NCBI GenBank assembly: GCA_023389055.1
Contig: JAEWFA010000013.1
Location: 1 to 64,000, forward strand
Length of the DNA stretch: 64,000 nucleotides
DNA from: Pseudomonadota bacterium
GTDB taxonomy: Bacteria > Pseudomonadota > Gammaproteobacteria > Burkholderiales > Burkholderiaceae_E
Direction of reading: 5' to 3'
The position numbers and the translations under genes were made by a program. Under the pieces are notes generated by a model. The model was not told the origin of the DNA. It saw nothing but the letters and a program-made list of their open reading frames with translations, and did no database searches. Positions 27,233 through 35,206 of the stretch are shown piece after piece (within the stretch, counting starts at the first letter, position 1; each line of letters opens with the position of its first letter).

Positions 27233-27810
27233 GTCGCGGCGCAGGTTCGCCGCCCGAGGAAGGCGCCGCTTCGCCGAGCGCGGGCGGCGCCGTCGTCGCG
27301 CACCCGGGGCTCGACCGGCTCATCCACGCGATCGAGGTGACGGCGGCGTGGTTCCTCGCCGTCGTGACGGCGCTCACCTTCGTGTCGGTGATCCTGCGCT
27401 ATTTCTTCGCCTGGCAGATTCCGGACACCTACGACTTCAGCCGGTTGCTGCTCGCCATCCTGATCTTCTGGGGCATGGCGGGCACCGGCTACCGCGGCGA
27501 GCACATCACGGTCGACCTGATCTGGGGGGCGCTGGGGCCGCGCTGGCAACGGGCGGTTGACGTCTTCGCCACCGTCCTGACGCTCGTCGCGATGACCGCG
27601 TTCGCGATCATGATGGGCAGCAAGGTGCTCGACACGCGCGCCGAGAACGTGCTCACCTTCGACCTTCGCCAGCCGGTCTGGATCTACTACGCGCTCGCGT
27701 GGATCGGCCTGGCCGCCGCGGTGCTGCTGCTGCTGATCCGGCTGTATCGCCTGTTGCTGCATCCGCTTGCGCTCGAAATCGGGGCGCGTTCCTCCGTCAC
27801 CACCGAATGA
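27229..27810 (+). CDS. dctQ: TRAP transporter small permease DctQ
   Basis: Small membrane subunit, 193 residues with four predicted helices and the DctQ pattern (LTFVSVILRYFF, FWGMAGTGYRGEHITVDL). The GTG start at 27229 overlaps the dctP stop; no better start exists before the first helix. About 30 polar residues rich in Gly, Ala and Ser precede it, slightly long for the family. Confidence 0.9.
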   Translation: MSRGAGSPPEEGAASPSAGGAVVAHPGLDRLIHAIEVTAAWFLAVVTALTFVSVILRYFFAWQIPDTYDFSRLLLAILIFWGMAGTGYRGEHITVDLIWGALGPRWQRAVDVFATVLTLVAMTAFAIMMGSKVLDTRAENVLTFDLRQPVWIYYALAWIGLAAAVLLLLIRLYRLLLHPLALEIGARSSVTTE

Positions 27811-27814
27811 TTCG

Positions 27815-29116
27815 ATGAACGAGCACGCGGTAGCCGTCACCGGCTTCGTCGTTCTTTTCGTGCTGATGCTGCTGCGGGTGCCCGTGGGCATCGCGATGGG
27901 CCTGGTGGGCATCGTCGGTTTCGGCTACCTGAACCAGGATTGGGCCTCGGCGATGAGCCTGCTGGCGCAATCGCCGATCCGCACGGTGGCCGACGTGCAG
28001 TTCGCCGTGATCCCGCTGTTCCTGCTGATGGGCGCCTTCGCGTCGGCCAGCGGGATGAGCCGCGAACTGTTCCGCGCCTCCAACGCCTTCGTCGGACACT
28101 TCAAGGGCGGCCTGGGGATCGCGACGATCGCCGCCTGCGGCGGCTTCGCGGCCATTTGCGGCTCTTCGGTGGCAACGGCGGCGACGTTCTCGTCGGTGGC
28201 CTATCCGGAGATGCGCCGCTACGGCTATCCGCAGAGCTTCTCCACGGGCGTCATCGCCGCCGGCGGGTCGCTCGGCATCATGATCCCGCCGTCGACGGTG
28301 CTCGCCGTCTACGGGCTGATCACCGAGCAGGACATCGGCAAGCTGTTCATCGCGGGCATCCTGCCCGGGATCCTCGCCGTCTCGATGTACGTCTTCACGA
28401 TCAACCTGATCGGCATGGTGCGCCCGGGGTTCCTGCCCGCGGGAGAGCGACACACGATGGCGCAACGGCTCGCGTCGCTGCGCGACATCTGGGCGGTCGC
28501 GCTGCTGTTCTTGTTCATCATCGGCGGGCTGTACGGGGGGCTGTTCACCGCCACCGAGGCCGGAGGGATGGGCGCCGCAGGCGCGTTCATCATCGGCGTG
28601 CTGCGGCGCAAGCTCTCGCGCGAGCAGTTCATGCAATGCCTGATCGAGTCGTTGCGAACGACGGCGGCCGTGTTCACGATCCTGATCGGCGCGCTGCTGT
28701 TCGGCTACTTCCTCACCATCACGCAGACGCCGCAGGCGCTCACCTCGTGGCTCACCGGGCTGGGCTTCGGCCGCTACGAAGTCCTCGCGCTGATCCTGCT
28801 GATGTACCTGCTGCTCGGCTGCATCATGGACGCGATGGCGATGATCATCCTCACCGTGCCGATCGTGTTCCCGCTGATCATGCAGCTCGGCTTCGACCCG
28901 ATCTGGTTCGGCGTCATCATCGTCGTCACCGTCGAGCTGGGGCTCATCCATCCTCCGGTGGGGATGAACGTGTTCGTCATCAAGAGCGTCGTGCGCGACG
29001 TGAAGCTGTCGACGATCTTCCTCGGCGTGGCGCCCTTCGTCGTCACCGACATCGTCAGGCTCGTCGTGCTGGTGGCGTTCCCCGTGATTGCGACCTTCCT
29101 GCCGGCTCACATGTGA
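27815..29116 (+). CDS. dctM: TRAP transporter large permease DctM
   Basis: Main membrane channel subunit, 433 residues with about 12 hydrophobic segments. It starts MNEHAVAVTGFVVLFVLMLLRVPVGIAMG and contains the DctM motifs GGFAAICGSSVATAATFSSVAYPEM and IMIPPSTVLAVYGLITEQ. It begins four bases after dctQ and completes a dctPQM operon. Its stop is 16 bases from the stop of the convergent caspase-like gene. Confidence 0.93.
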   Translation: MNEHAVAVTGFVVLFVLMLLRVPVGIAMGLVGIVGFGYLNQDWASAMSLLAQSPIRTVADVQFAVIPLFLLMGAFASASGMSRELFRASNAFVGHFKGGLGIATIAACGGFAAICGSSVATAATFSSVAYPEMRRYGYPQSFSTGVIAAGGSLGIMIPPSTVLAVYGLITEQDIGKLFIAGILPGILAVSMYVFTINLIGMVRPGFLPAGERHTMAQRLASLRDIWAVALLFLFIIGGLYGGLFTATEAGGMGAAGAFIIGVLRRKLSREQFMQCLIESLRTTAAVFTILIGALLFGYFLTITQTPQALTSWLTGLGFGRYEVLALILLMYLLLGCIMDAMAMIILTVPIVFPLIMQLGFDPIWFGVIIVVTVELGLIHPPVGMNVFVIKSVVRDVKLSTIFLGVAPFVVTDIVRLVVLVAFPVIATFLPAHM

Positions 29117-29132
29117 GGGCCTGAACGCCGGC

Positions 29133-32100
29133 CTAGCGCGCCGACAGTTGCGTGACGAGCTGCTGCAACGCGCTCAGCGTCGACTGCAGCAGCAGCGCGT
29201 CGCCTTGCGGACCGTTCGGCCTTTGTACGATGGCGGGGGGCTCCGAGCGAACGGGTATCGGTTGGACGGCCTGCGGCGCGCCCACTGCCTCGGGCAGCGG
29301 CTGCAAGAGTCCGCGGCCCAAGGCCTCGCGCGTGCAGTCGAGCAGCGGGTGCTGTCGCGCGTCGGCGCCGAAGGCGTCGGTGACCCGTTGCGCGAACTGC
29401 TCGTTCGTCATCGCGTCGATTTCGTCGGCGAGCACGCGCGTGGCGCGCAGCGTGAATTCGCCGTGCCCGTCGCTCTCCCACGCGACCTCGCTGTCGAGGC
29501 AGGCGGAGAACTTCACGTCGCGCATTCGGCTTCGACCGCCGGTGCCTGCCGGCGCGACGGAGCGCGCCACGAATCGCGACTGTTGTCGAAAGCGCCGATG
29601 CGCATCGATCAGTTCGGCCGTTGGAACGACGAAGCGCTTGCGTTCGTCCCCGGACGCGCGTGTTCGCGCGTCGGGGGCGCCCACGGCAAAGCGCGAGTTC
29701 GTTCCCGAATGGCAGCAGTCCATGAAGCAGGTCAGGTTCACGCCGTCGGGGAGCTGCTCGAGCACGCGGGCGATGTCGTCGTCGATGTACAGGGCGCCGG
29801 TGGCGAAGTCGAAGGGGCAGATCGCCTCGTCCTCGCGATCGTCCTCGTCGTTGTCCAGGTCGGGCAGGTGCGTGCCGTGTCCCGAATACTGCAAGACGAT
29901 GACGTCGCCCGCGCGACTGTCCGCGACCAGCCGCCGAAGCTCGCGGTCGATCGCCTCGCGCGTCGCCTCGGCATCGACAAGCAAGGCCGTCCCGAACCCC
30001 ACGCGCTCGAGCGCGGCGGACCACATTCGCGCGTCGGCCACGCATCCGGCCAGGCGATGCTTCGGATTCGGATAGGCGTCGATGCCGATGCACAGCGCTG
30101 TGCGCCGCGTGTTCGCGGCGGCAACGGGTGAAGGCGGGAGGTTGGACGAGAGGGGCGGCGGGACCGGTCCGTTCGGTGCGGCCACGATCGGCTCCGCGGC
30201 CGCGAGTGGGGCCGGCATCGCGGCGGGCGCCCCTGACAGCGCGTCCGGCGCGGCCGCCTGCGACGGCTGCGGCTGCGGCACCGCGGGTTGCGCCGCCGCG
30301 GGTTGCGCCGCGGCGGGCGGCTCCCAGGTCGACGTGGCGACCGACGGCCACTCGTACAGCGCGCTCGACGGCCAGTCGATCTCGTCGATCCACGAGCGAG
30401 GCACGGGCAGCTGGCGCGCGACGCTGGCGTAGTCGACGATCGCGTCCGCATCCGAGCGTCCCAGCACGCGGCGCGCAACGCTGTTCATCGTCGGTACGTC
30501 GTCGTCGAAGGCGGCGTGCGCGCGCGCGGTGCTCGCCGAGGCGCCGCTGTCGCTCTCGCTCACCGACCAGACGACGTTGCCCGTCGCGGACGGCAGGTCG
30601 CCCAGTCCGAACAGGTCCTTCATCTGTGCATCGGCGCGCAGGCTCTCTTCCAGGCCGAGGATCGGTGCGCCGCGTTCGCGCTCGAGCGCGTTCGACACCA
30701 GATACAGCAGCGACTTGTGGTAGATGCCCGCGCAGTCGTCGTCGCGCTCGTAGTCGCGCTGCATCGTGAACAGCGTGACGCGGCGCACGGCGCCGTCGTC
30801 GCCGATGCGCGCCGCGAGCCGGTCGCGGAAGGTCTCGATGTGCACCGCCGGCGCGAGGAACAATGCCGATTCGAAGGTCGGCACGCCGAGTTCGTGCGCG
30901 CAGGCGAGGAAATGCGAATGGAAAATCGACCCGGCGCTGTGTCCGGCGGCGTGCAGGTCGACGTCGCCCGGATGCGCGTCGCAGAAGGCCTTCAGTTTCG
31001 CGGCGACGTAGCGCGCGCCGCCGCCGACCGGGTCGCCGGCTCCCGGTTCGTCGACTGCGTGCTCGGCGCTCGCCTTCATTCCCGCCCAGATCCGCGCGCC
31101 CTGCAGCGCGCGTGCGCCGACTTCGATCAGCGGATCGAGGGTGTGGTCCCAGAAATCGCGCGGGATGCCGCGCATCGCTCCCTGCTGTGCGCGCGTGAGC
31201 AGTTGCGCGATCGTCTCGAGAAGCCCCGTTTCCCAGACGAAGTGGATCGGATAGACGTCGTTTCGTTTCCACCAGTTGACCTGTCGGGCGGCGATCTGCA
31301 GGCCGCTCGACTCCGAGACGAGTCCGCCGTGCGCGTAGAACAGCAACCGCAGCCTGCGGTCCTGCGCCTTCGCCGACGCCAGCGCGCGCGGCAACGACTG
31401 CTCGAAGATCGTATCGACATCGGCGGGCGTCGTCGAAATCTCGCCGCGCGCGGCGAACCGCCCGAGGCGCAGGTGGACCAAATGCGGGCGCAGCGAGGCG
31501 AGCAGCGCCGCGTCGATCGGCGCGCCGCGCGATCGGTCGGCCTGCACCCGGCCGGCGTCGGCGCCCACCGGCGCGACGCCGGGGACGCGGCGTTCGTCCA
31601 GCCCCGAGCCTTCGTCGTCCGACAACTCCGCGTCGCCCGGCTCGGGCGGGCCGGGGGGCGATCGTCGCAGCGCGTCGATCGCTTCGCGCACGACGCGATC
31701 GGACTCGTCCGGGAACGGGCCGCGCGGCTCCGGCGCGCGCGCCGTCGCCCGACCGCGCGTGGCCGACAGATGCTCGACCTCGGCCAGGATCTGCGCGAAG
31801 TCCAGCGACGTGCCCGGACAGGTCTTCGTCGACATCGCGTTGTGAAAGACCAGCGAATCGACCGGCAGCCCGAACTTCGCCTGCACCTGCGCAACGACCT
31901 CGAGCGCCGTCTCTCGCTGCGCGCCATCGAAGGCGTCGCAGCCGCGGTCGAAGTTGCCGATCATCTCGAACATGAACGGCCCGAATTGCGCGTTGCCGTT
32001 GTGCCCGGAAGCGCTCACCGGCGGCAGGTTCCAGTTGCGACCGAGCCAGACCCAGCCTTCCGGATCGATCGTCAGGTGCTGCGCGATGTCGCGCCAGCCT

Positions 32101-32279
32101 TTCTCCTGCGTGTGGAAGCGCCACATCGCGACGATCGTCTCGTGGCCGCGGAAGTCGCTGCGCTGCGGCCGCCACGTGTGGTGCATGTGCACCGCGTTGA
32201 CGCGTCGCGTGAACGGGAAGCGCGCGAGCAACTGCGAGAACTGCGCGAGCGACAGGCGCTTGAACACGGGCGTCGGCAT
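29133..32279 (-). CDS. Amidase - alpha/beta hydrolase - metacaspase-like fusion protein
   Basis: A 1048-residue protein of unknown function with three catalytic-looking parts. Residues 20-170 resemble an Amidase_2/PGRP peptidoglycan amidase with zinc-ligand candidates H33 (HMHHTW), H146 and C154 (FHNAMSTKTCPG). Residues 305-530 look like an alpha/beta hydrolase: FYAHGGL, then nucleophile elbow G-H-S448-A-G. A Pro/Ala/Gln-rich linker spans about 650-722. Residues 724-985 resemble a caspase/metacaspase p20 domain: RTALCIGIDAYP, catalytic His H801 in YSGHGTHLPD, an acidic loop (DNDEDDREDEAICPFDF) and catalytic Cys C856 in FMDCCHSGT. No signal peptide or membrane helix is seen, so a cytosolic location is likely. 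The gene stands alone, convergent with dctM and divergent from an ABC1 kinase gene. A self-activating toxin, defence or cell-wall-damage response is speculation. Confidence 0.8.
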   Translation of the reverse strand: MPTPVFKRLSLAQFSQLLARFPFTRRVNAVHMHHTWRPQRSDFRGHETIVAMWRFHTQEKGWRDIAQHLTIDPEGWVWLGRNWNLPPVSASGHNGNAQFGPFMFEMIGNFDRGCDAFDGAQRETALEVVAQVQAKFGLPVDSLVFHNAMSTKTCPGTSLDFAQILAEVEHLSATRGRATARAPEPRGPFPDESDRVVREAIDALRRSPPGPPEPGDAELSDDEGSGLDERRVPGVAPVGADAGRVQADRSRGAPIDAALLASLRPHLVHLRLGRFAARGEISTTPADVDTIFEQSLPRALASAKAQDRRLRLLFYAHGGLVSESSGLQIAARQVNWWKRNDVYPIHFVWETGLLETIAQLLTRAQQGAMRGIPRDFWDHTLDPLIEVGARALQGARIWAGMKASAEHAVDEPGAGDPVGGGARYVAAKLKAFCDAHPGDVDLHAAGHSAGSIFHSHFLACAHELGVPTFESALFLAPAVHIETFRDRLAARIGDDGAVRRVTLFTMQRDYERDDDCAGIYHKSLLYLVSNALERERGAPILGLEESLRADAQMKDLFGLGDLPSATGNVVWSVSESDSGASASTARAHAAFDDDVPTMNSVARRVLGRSDADAIVDYASVARQLPVPRSWIDEIDWPSSALYEWPSVATSTWEPPAAAQPAAAQPAVPQPQPSQAAAPDALSGAPAAMPAPLAAAEPIVAAPNGPVPPPLSSNLPPSPVAAANTRRTALCIGIDAYPNPKHRLAGCVADARMWSAALERVGFGTALLVDAEATREAIDRELRRLVADSRAGDVIVLQYSGHGTHLPDLDNDEDDREDEAICPFDFATGALYIDDDIARVLEQLPDGVNLTCFMDCCHSGTNSRFAVGAPDARTRASGDERKRFVVPTAELIDAHRRFRQQSRFVARSVAPAGTGGRSRMRDVKFSACLDSEVAWESDGHGEFTLRATRVLADEIDAMTNEQFAQRVTDAFGADARQHPLLDCTREALGRGLLQPLPEAVGAPQAVQPIPVRSEPPAIVQRPNGPQGDALLLQSTLSALQQLVTQLSAR

Positions 32280-32346
32280 GATCGTCTCCTCGTCCAGACG
32301 GCCGGTTGTCCCGCGGTACTGCAGGTTGCTCGCCCAGAATGACGCG

Positions 32347-32380
32347 GGCGTCGTTCCGGATGCTGAAACCGGACGACGCC
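32347..32380. promoter_or_regulatory. Long inverted repeat over the predicted start of the caspase-like gene
   Basis: GGCGTCGTTCCGG (32347-32359) pairs with CCGGACGACGCC (32369-32380) over 12 bp with one bulged T and a 9-base loop. It covers the transcription start predicted from the minus-strand -10 box at 32384-32389, so it could be an operator or a 5'-UTR hairpin of the amidase-caspase mRNA. Confidence 0.5.
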
Positions 32381-32383
32381 TGC

Positions 32384-32389
32384 ATCATA
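32384..32389 (-). promoter_or_regulatory. Candidate -10 box for the caspase-like gene
   Basis: On the minus strand TATGAT (5 of 6 to consensus) lies about 105 bases upstream of the start at 32279. The hexamer 17 bases further upstream (GTCATT) is a poor -35, so the call is weak. Confidence 0.35.
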
Positions 32390-32463
32390 GAGGCGCTCGG
32401 AAAGGGAATGACGATGGGGTATGCGATCCACAGGGGCATTGGCCGGCGCATGCGGGTCGATCG

Positions 32464-33843
32464 ATGACCCGCGGGCCGGGCGCTTCGCGGGGCGGCAAGG
32501 GCGCGGGGCGCGGGGCTTCGGTACCGGCTGCACGCGTGCCGCAGACGAGGATTGCCCGACTGGCGAACGTCGCGCTCGCCGCCGGCGAGCTTGCGCTGGC
32601 CGGAGTCGGCGAGGGCGTGCGCCGGTTGCTGGCCGACAAGGGGGCAGTCGTGCCGGCGGGCGGAGCGTGGGTGTCGGTCGACAACGCCCGGCGGTTGGCT
32701 GCACGGCTTGCGCGCCTGCGCGGCGGGGCGATGAAGCTCGGCCAGATGATGTCGATGCAGGGACCGGACCTGCTGCCGCCGGAGTTCGCGCAGGCGCTGG
32801 CGATCCTGCGCGCACAGGCTGCGCCGATGCCCGCTTCCCAGCTGCACGGCGTTCTCGGCCGCGAATACGGCAAGGGCTGGCGTCTTCGCTTCGAGCGTTT
32901 CGACGAGGAGCCGATCGCTGCAGCGTCGATCGGGCAGGTGCATCGCGCGCGCGCGCTCGACGGGCGCGAGCTCGCGCTGAAAATCCAGTATCCGGGCGTA
33001 GCCCGTTCGATTCGTAGCGACATCGACAACGTCGTCGCCGTGCTTCGACTGCTGAGGATGGTGCCCGCGCAGGCCGACATCGATGAACTTGCCGTCGAGG
33101 CTGCGCGCCAGTTGTCGCTGGAGGCGGATTATCTCGCCGAGGCCGCGTCGCTCGAGCGCTTCGGAGCGCTCGTCGCCGACGAGCCGCGCCTGCGGGTGCC
33201 GCGCGCGCACGCCGATCTCACCACCGCGCGCATCCTCGCGATGGACTTCCTCGACGGCCAGCCGCTCGATGCGCTCTGCGCGCCGGACGTTTCGCAGGCG
33301 ACGCGCGACGGCGTGGGGGCGCTGCTCGAACGGCTCGCCTTCCGCGAGTTATTCGAGTTCGGCACGATGCAGACCGATCCGAACTTCGCGAACTATCTCT
33401 GGCAGCCCGACTCCGGACAGGTCGTGCTGCTCGATTTCGGCTCGACGACGGATTTCGACGCGGCATTGGTCGCGGCGTACGCGCGCATCACGCGTGCCGC
33501 GATGGCCGGCGACCGCGACGCGGTTGCCGACTGCGCAATCGAGATCGGCTATCTCGACGTCGACGATCCGGCGCCGCGGGTCGACGCCACCGTGGACGTG
33601 ATCCTGCTCGTCTGCGAACCGCTGCGACATCGGGGGCGCTACGATTTCGCGGCGTCCGACCTCCCGTCGAGGGCGCGGGCGCTCGGATTCGACATCGGCA
33701 TCCGGCAGGGGCTGCTGCGCGTACCGCCCGCGCAGACGATGTTCCTGCATCGCAAGCTGATCGGGTCGTTCTTCCTGCTCGCCCACATCGGCGCACGCGT
33801 GGACGTCCGCGCGCTCGTCAAGCCGCTGGTTCGCATGGCGTGA
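32464..33843 (+). CDS. ABC1/AarF (UbiB-like) kinase family protein
   Basis: A 459-residue atypical kinase of the ABC1 family. Visible motifs are the KxGQ region (GGAMKLGQMMSMQGPDLLP), an Ala-rich loop (AAASIGQVHRA), the ATP-site lysine (ALKIQYPG), EADYLAEA, the catalytic-loop variant TDPNFANYL and the DFG motif (VLLDFGSTTDF). It lacks the C-terminal membrane helices typical of UbiB. Relatives act in ubiquinone metabolism or stress responses, but the substrate of this branch is unknown. The ATG at 32464 is the first start in frame that precedes the conserved part. It is divergent from the amidase-caspase gene, with 184 bases between them. Confidence 0.87.
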   Translation: MTRGPGASRGGKGAGRGASVPAARVPQTRIARLANVALAAGELALAGVGEGVRRLLADKGAVVPAGGAWVSVDNARRLAARLARLRGGAMKLGQMMSMQGPDLLPPEFAQALAILRAQAAPMPASQLHGVLGREYGKGWRLRFERFDEEPIAAASIGQVHRARALDGRELALKIQYPGVARSIRSDIDNVVAVLRLLRMVPAQADIDELAVEAARQLSLEADYLAEAASLERFGALVADEPRLRVPRAHADLTTARILAMDFLDGQPLDALCAPDVSQATRDGVGALLERLAFRELFEFGTMQTDPNFANYLWQPDSGQVVLLDFGSTTDFDAALVAAYARITRAAMAGDRDAVADCAIEIGYLDVDDPAPRVDATVDVILLVCEPLRHRGRYDFAASDLPSRARALGFDIGIRQGLLRVPPAQTMFLHRKLIGSFFLLAHIGARVDVRALVKPLVRMA

Positions 33844-33946
33844 AGGGGATTGCGGGCCGGGCGCAGCCACGGACGCGCGCCGCGCGCCTTCGCGGGCACG
33901 TAGCTTGTATGGCCGATGTGTCGCATCCTGCAAGAGGAGGAGCGCC

Positions 33947-34330
33947 ATGCCCGGACGTGAAAGACTTCCCGACACGCTGAAGCGTTCTCCGCCCAAGGCA
34001 CAACGCACGTGGGCGAAGGCACACGACAGCGCCGTGCGCGAGTATGGCGAAGGCGGTCGCGCGCACCGCGTCGCCTTCGCCGCGCTGAAGCACTCGTTCG
34101 AGAAGCAGGGCGACCACTGGGTTCGCAAGGACCACCCGGGTCCGTCCGATCCCCGCGCCGAGAAACGCGGCAAGTCGGCCCGCGAGGGCAAGGGCGAGAG
34201 CTTCGGTGGACTGGATTACAACGGCAGCACGCGCAGCGAGCTGTACGAACGCGCGCGCTCGATGGGTATCGAGGGTCGCTCGAAGATGAACAAGAAGGAG
34301 CTCGCCCGCGCGATCGCGAAGCGGCAATAG
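33947..34330 (+). CDS. ChaB-like protein with Rho-N-like domain
   Basis: A 127-residue basic protein. Residues 1-65 match the ChaB fold (LPDTLKRSPPKAQRTWAKAHDSAVREYGEGGRAHRVAFAALK split over two helices). The C-terminal 35 residues (TRSELYERARSMGIEGRSKMNKKELARAI) resemble the small helix-extended-loop-helix domain found at the N-terminus of Rho. AAGAGGAGG precedes the ATG at 33947. The function is unknown; nucleic acid binding is likely from the charge and the Rho-N-like motif. Confidence 0.85.
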   Translation: MPGRERLPDTLKRSPPKAQRTWAKAHDSAVREYGEGGRAHRVAFAALKHSFEKQGDHWVRKDHPGPSDPRAEKRGKSAREGKGESFGGLDYNGSTRSELYERARSMGIEGRSKMNKKELARAIAKRQ

Positions 34331-34348
34331 GGACGACTGCAGCGAGCC

Positions 34349-34366
34349 GGCCCGGCCGGCCGGGCC
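34349..34366. terminator. Bidirectional terminator between the ChaB and TPR genes
   Basis: GGCCCGGCC followed directly by GGCCGGGCC is an 18-bp perfect palindrome lying exactly between two convergent stop codons. No T-run is present on either side, so it is probably a pause or Rho-aided terminator. Confidence 0.45.
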
Positions 34367-35206
34367 CTAGCTGCGTTGCAGCCGCCGGTAGGCGTTGAAG
34401 TGCCGGACCGCCTGCTGCGTGTGCCCGAGCTGGTCGTGCAGGCGCGCGGCGTTGAAGTGCGCGTCCGCCGAGCGCGGTTCCAGCTCCAGGCAGCGCCGGT
34501 AGCTCTCGAGCGCGGCCTCGCGCTCGCCGAGATCCTCGAGCGCGACGGCGAGGTTGAAGTGCAGCGAGCCGACCTCCGGTGAATGTCGCAGGCTTTCGGT
34601 GTAGACGTCGACCGCGTCCGCACTACGCCCCAGGTCGCACAGCAGCGCGCCCAGGTTCAGGCTCGCGTCCGCGTGAGCCGGCGCAAGCGCGAGCGTCGCG
34701 CGATAGGCAGCCTCGGCATCGTCGGTGCGACCTTCGCTTTCGAGACGTTGCGCAAGGCCGAACTGCGCGTCGGCCCTCGGCGCAGATCCGCCGGCTCGCG
34801 TGCCTCGCTCGAGAATGGACACGCTGCCTTTCGCTGCGATGACGTCGAAGTCGATCAGGAGCTGCCCGGATTCGGGTTCCCATTGCACGTCGCCGTCGCG
34901 CACCGCGACGGTGTTGCCGACGGCGGTGACGCGCAGGCCGGTGAGCGGAAGCTGCGCCGGCAGCGAGCGGCGCAGTTCGCGCAGCGATCGCAGGATCGTG
35001 CGCGGAGCGACTTTCGCAGCGCGCAGTGCGTGCGCCGTTCGCAGCAGCACCACGTCCTGGAAGGAGAAGCGAAATTCGTTGCGCGCGCCGCGCACCGGGG
35101 TGACGAAACCGGCGCGAACGAGCGCGCGCGCGATGCCCGGCGAAATGCCGAGCATCGTCTCGATGCTCCGGAGGGTGTAGGGAGTCTCGTCCGACCGTTT
35201 CGTCAC
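34367..35206 (-). CDS. MerR-like HTH protein with TPR repeats, coupled to ku
   Basis: A 279-residue protein. Residues about 8-80 form a MerR-type winged helix (YTLRSIETMLGISPGIARALVRAGFV, FSFQDVVLLRTAHALRAAKV). Residues about 145-275 carry around four TPR units (ADAQFGLAQRLESEGRTDDAEAAYRATLALAP; ASLNLGALLCDLGRSADAVDVY; and two more). No ATG fits; the GTG at 35206 overlaps the ku stop as GTGA, so it is translationally coupled to ku. A regulatory role in the Ku repair operon is inference from position. Confidence 0.8.
   Translation of the reverse strand: MTKRSDETPYTLRSIETMLGISPGIARALVRAGFVTPVRGARNEFRFSFQDVVLLRTAHALRAAKVAPRTILRSLRELRRSLPAQLPLTGLRVTAVGNTVAVRDGDVQWEPESGQLLIDFDVIAAKGSVSILERGTRAGGSAPRADAQFGLAQRLESEGRTDDAEAAYRATLALAPAHADASLNLGALLCDLGRSADAVDVYTESLRHSPEVGSLHFNLAVALEDLGEREAALESYRRCLELEPRSADAHFNAARLHDQLGHTQQAVRHFNAYRRLQRS

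Noticed and set aside
29107..33210. Alternative minus-strand frame of about 1360 codons over the caspase-like gene
   Set aside because: It is a shadow of the real frame; it is Arg/Ala-rich without motifs, while the chosen frame shows three catalytic signatures.
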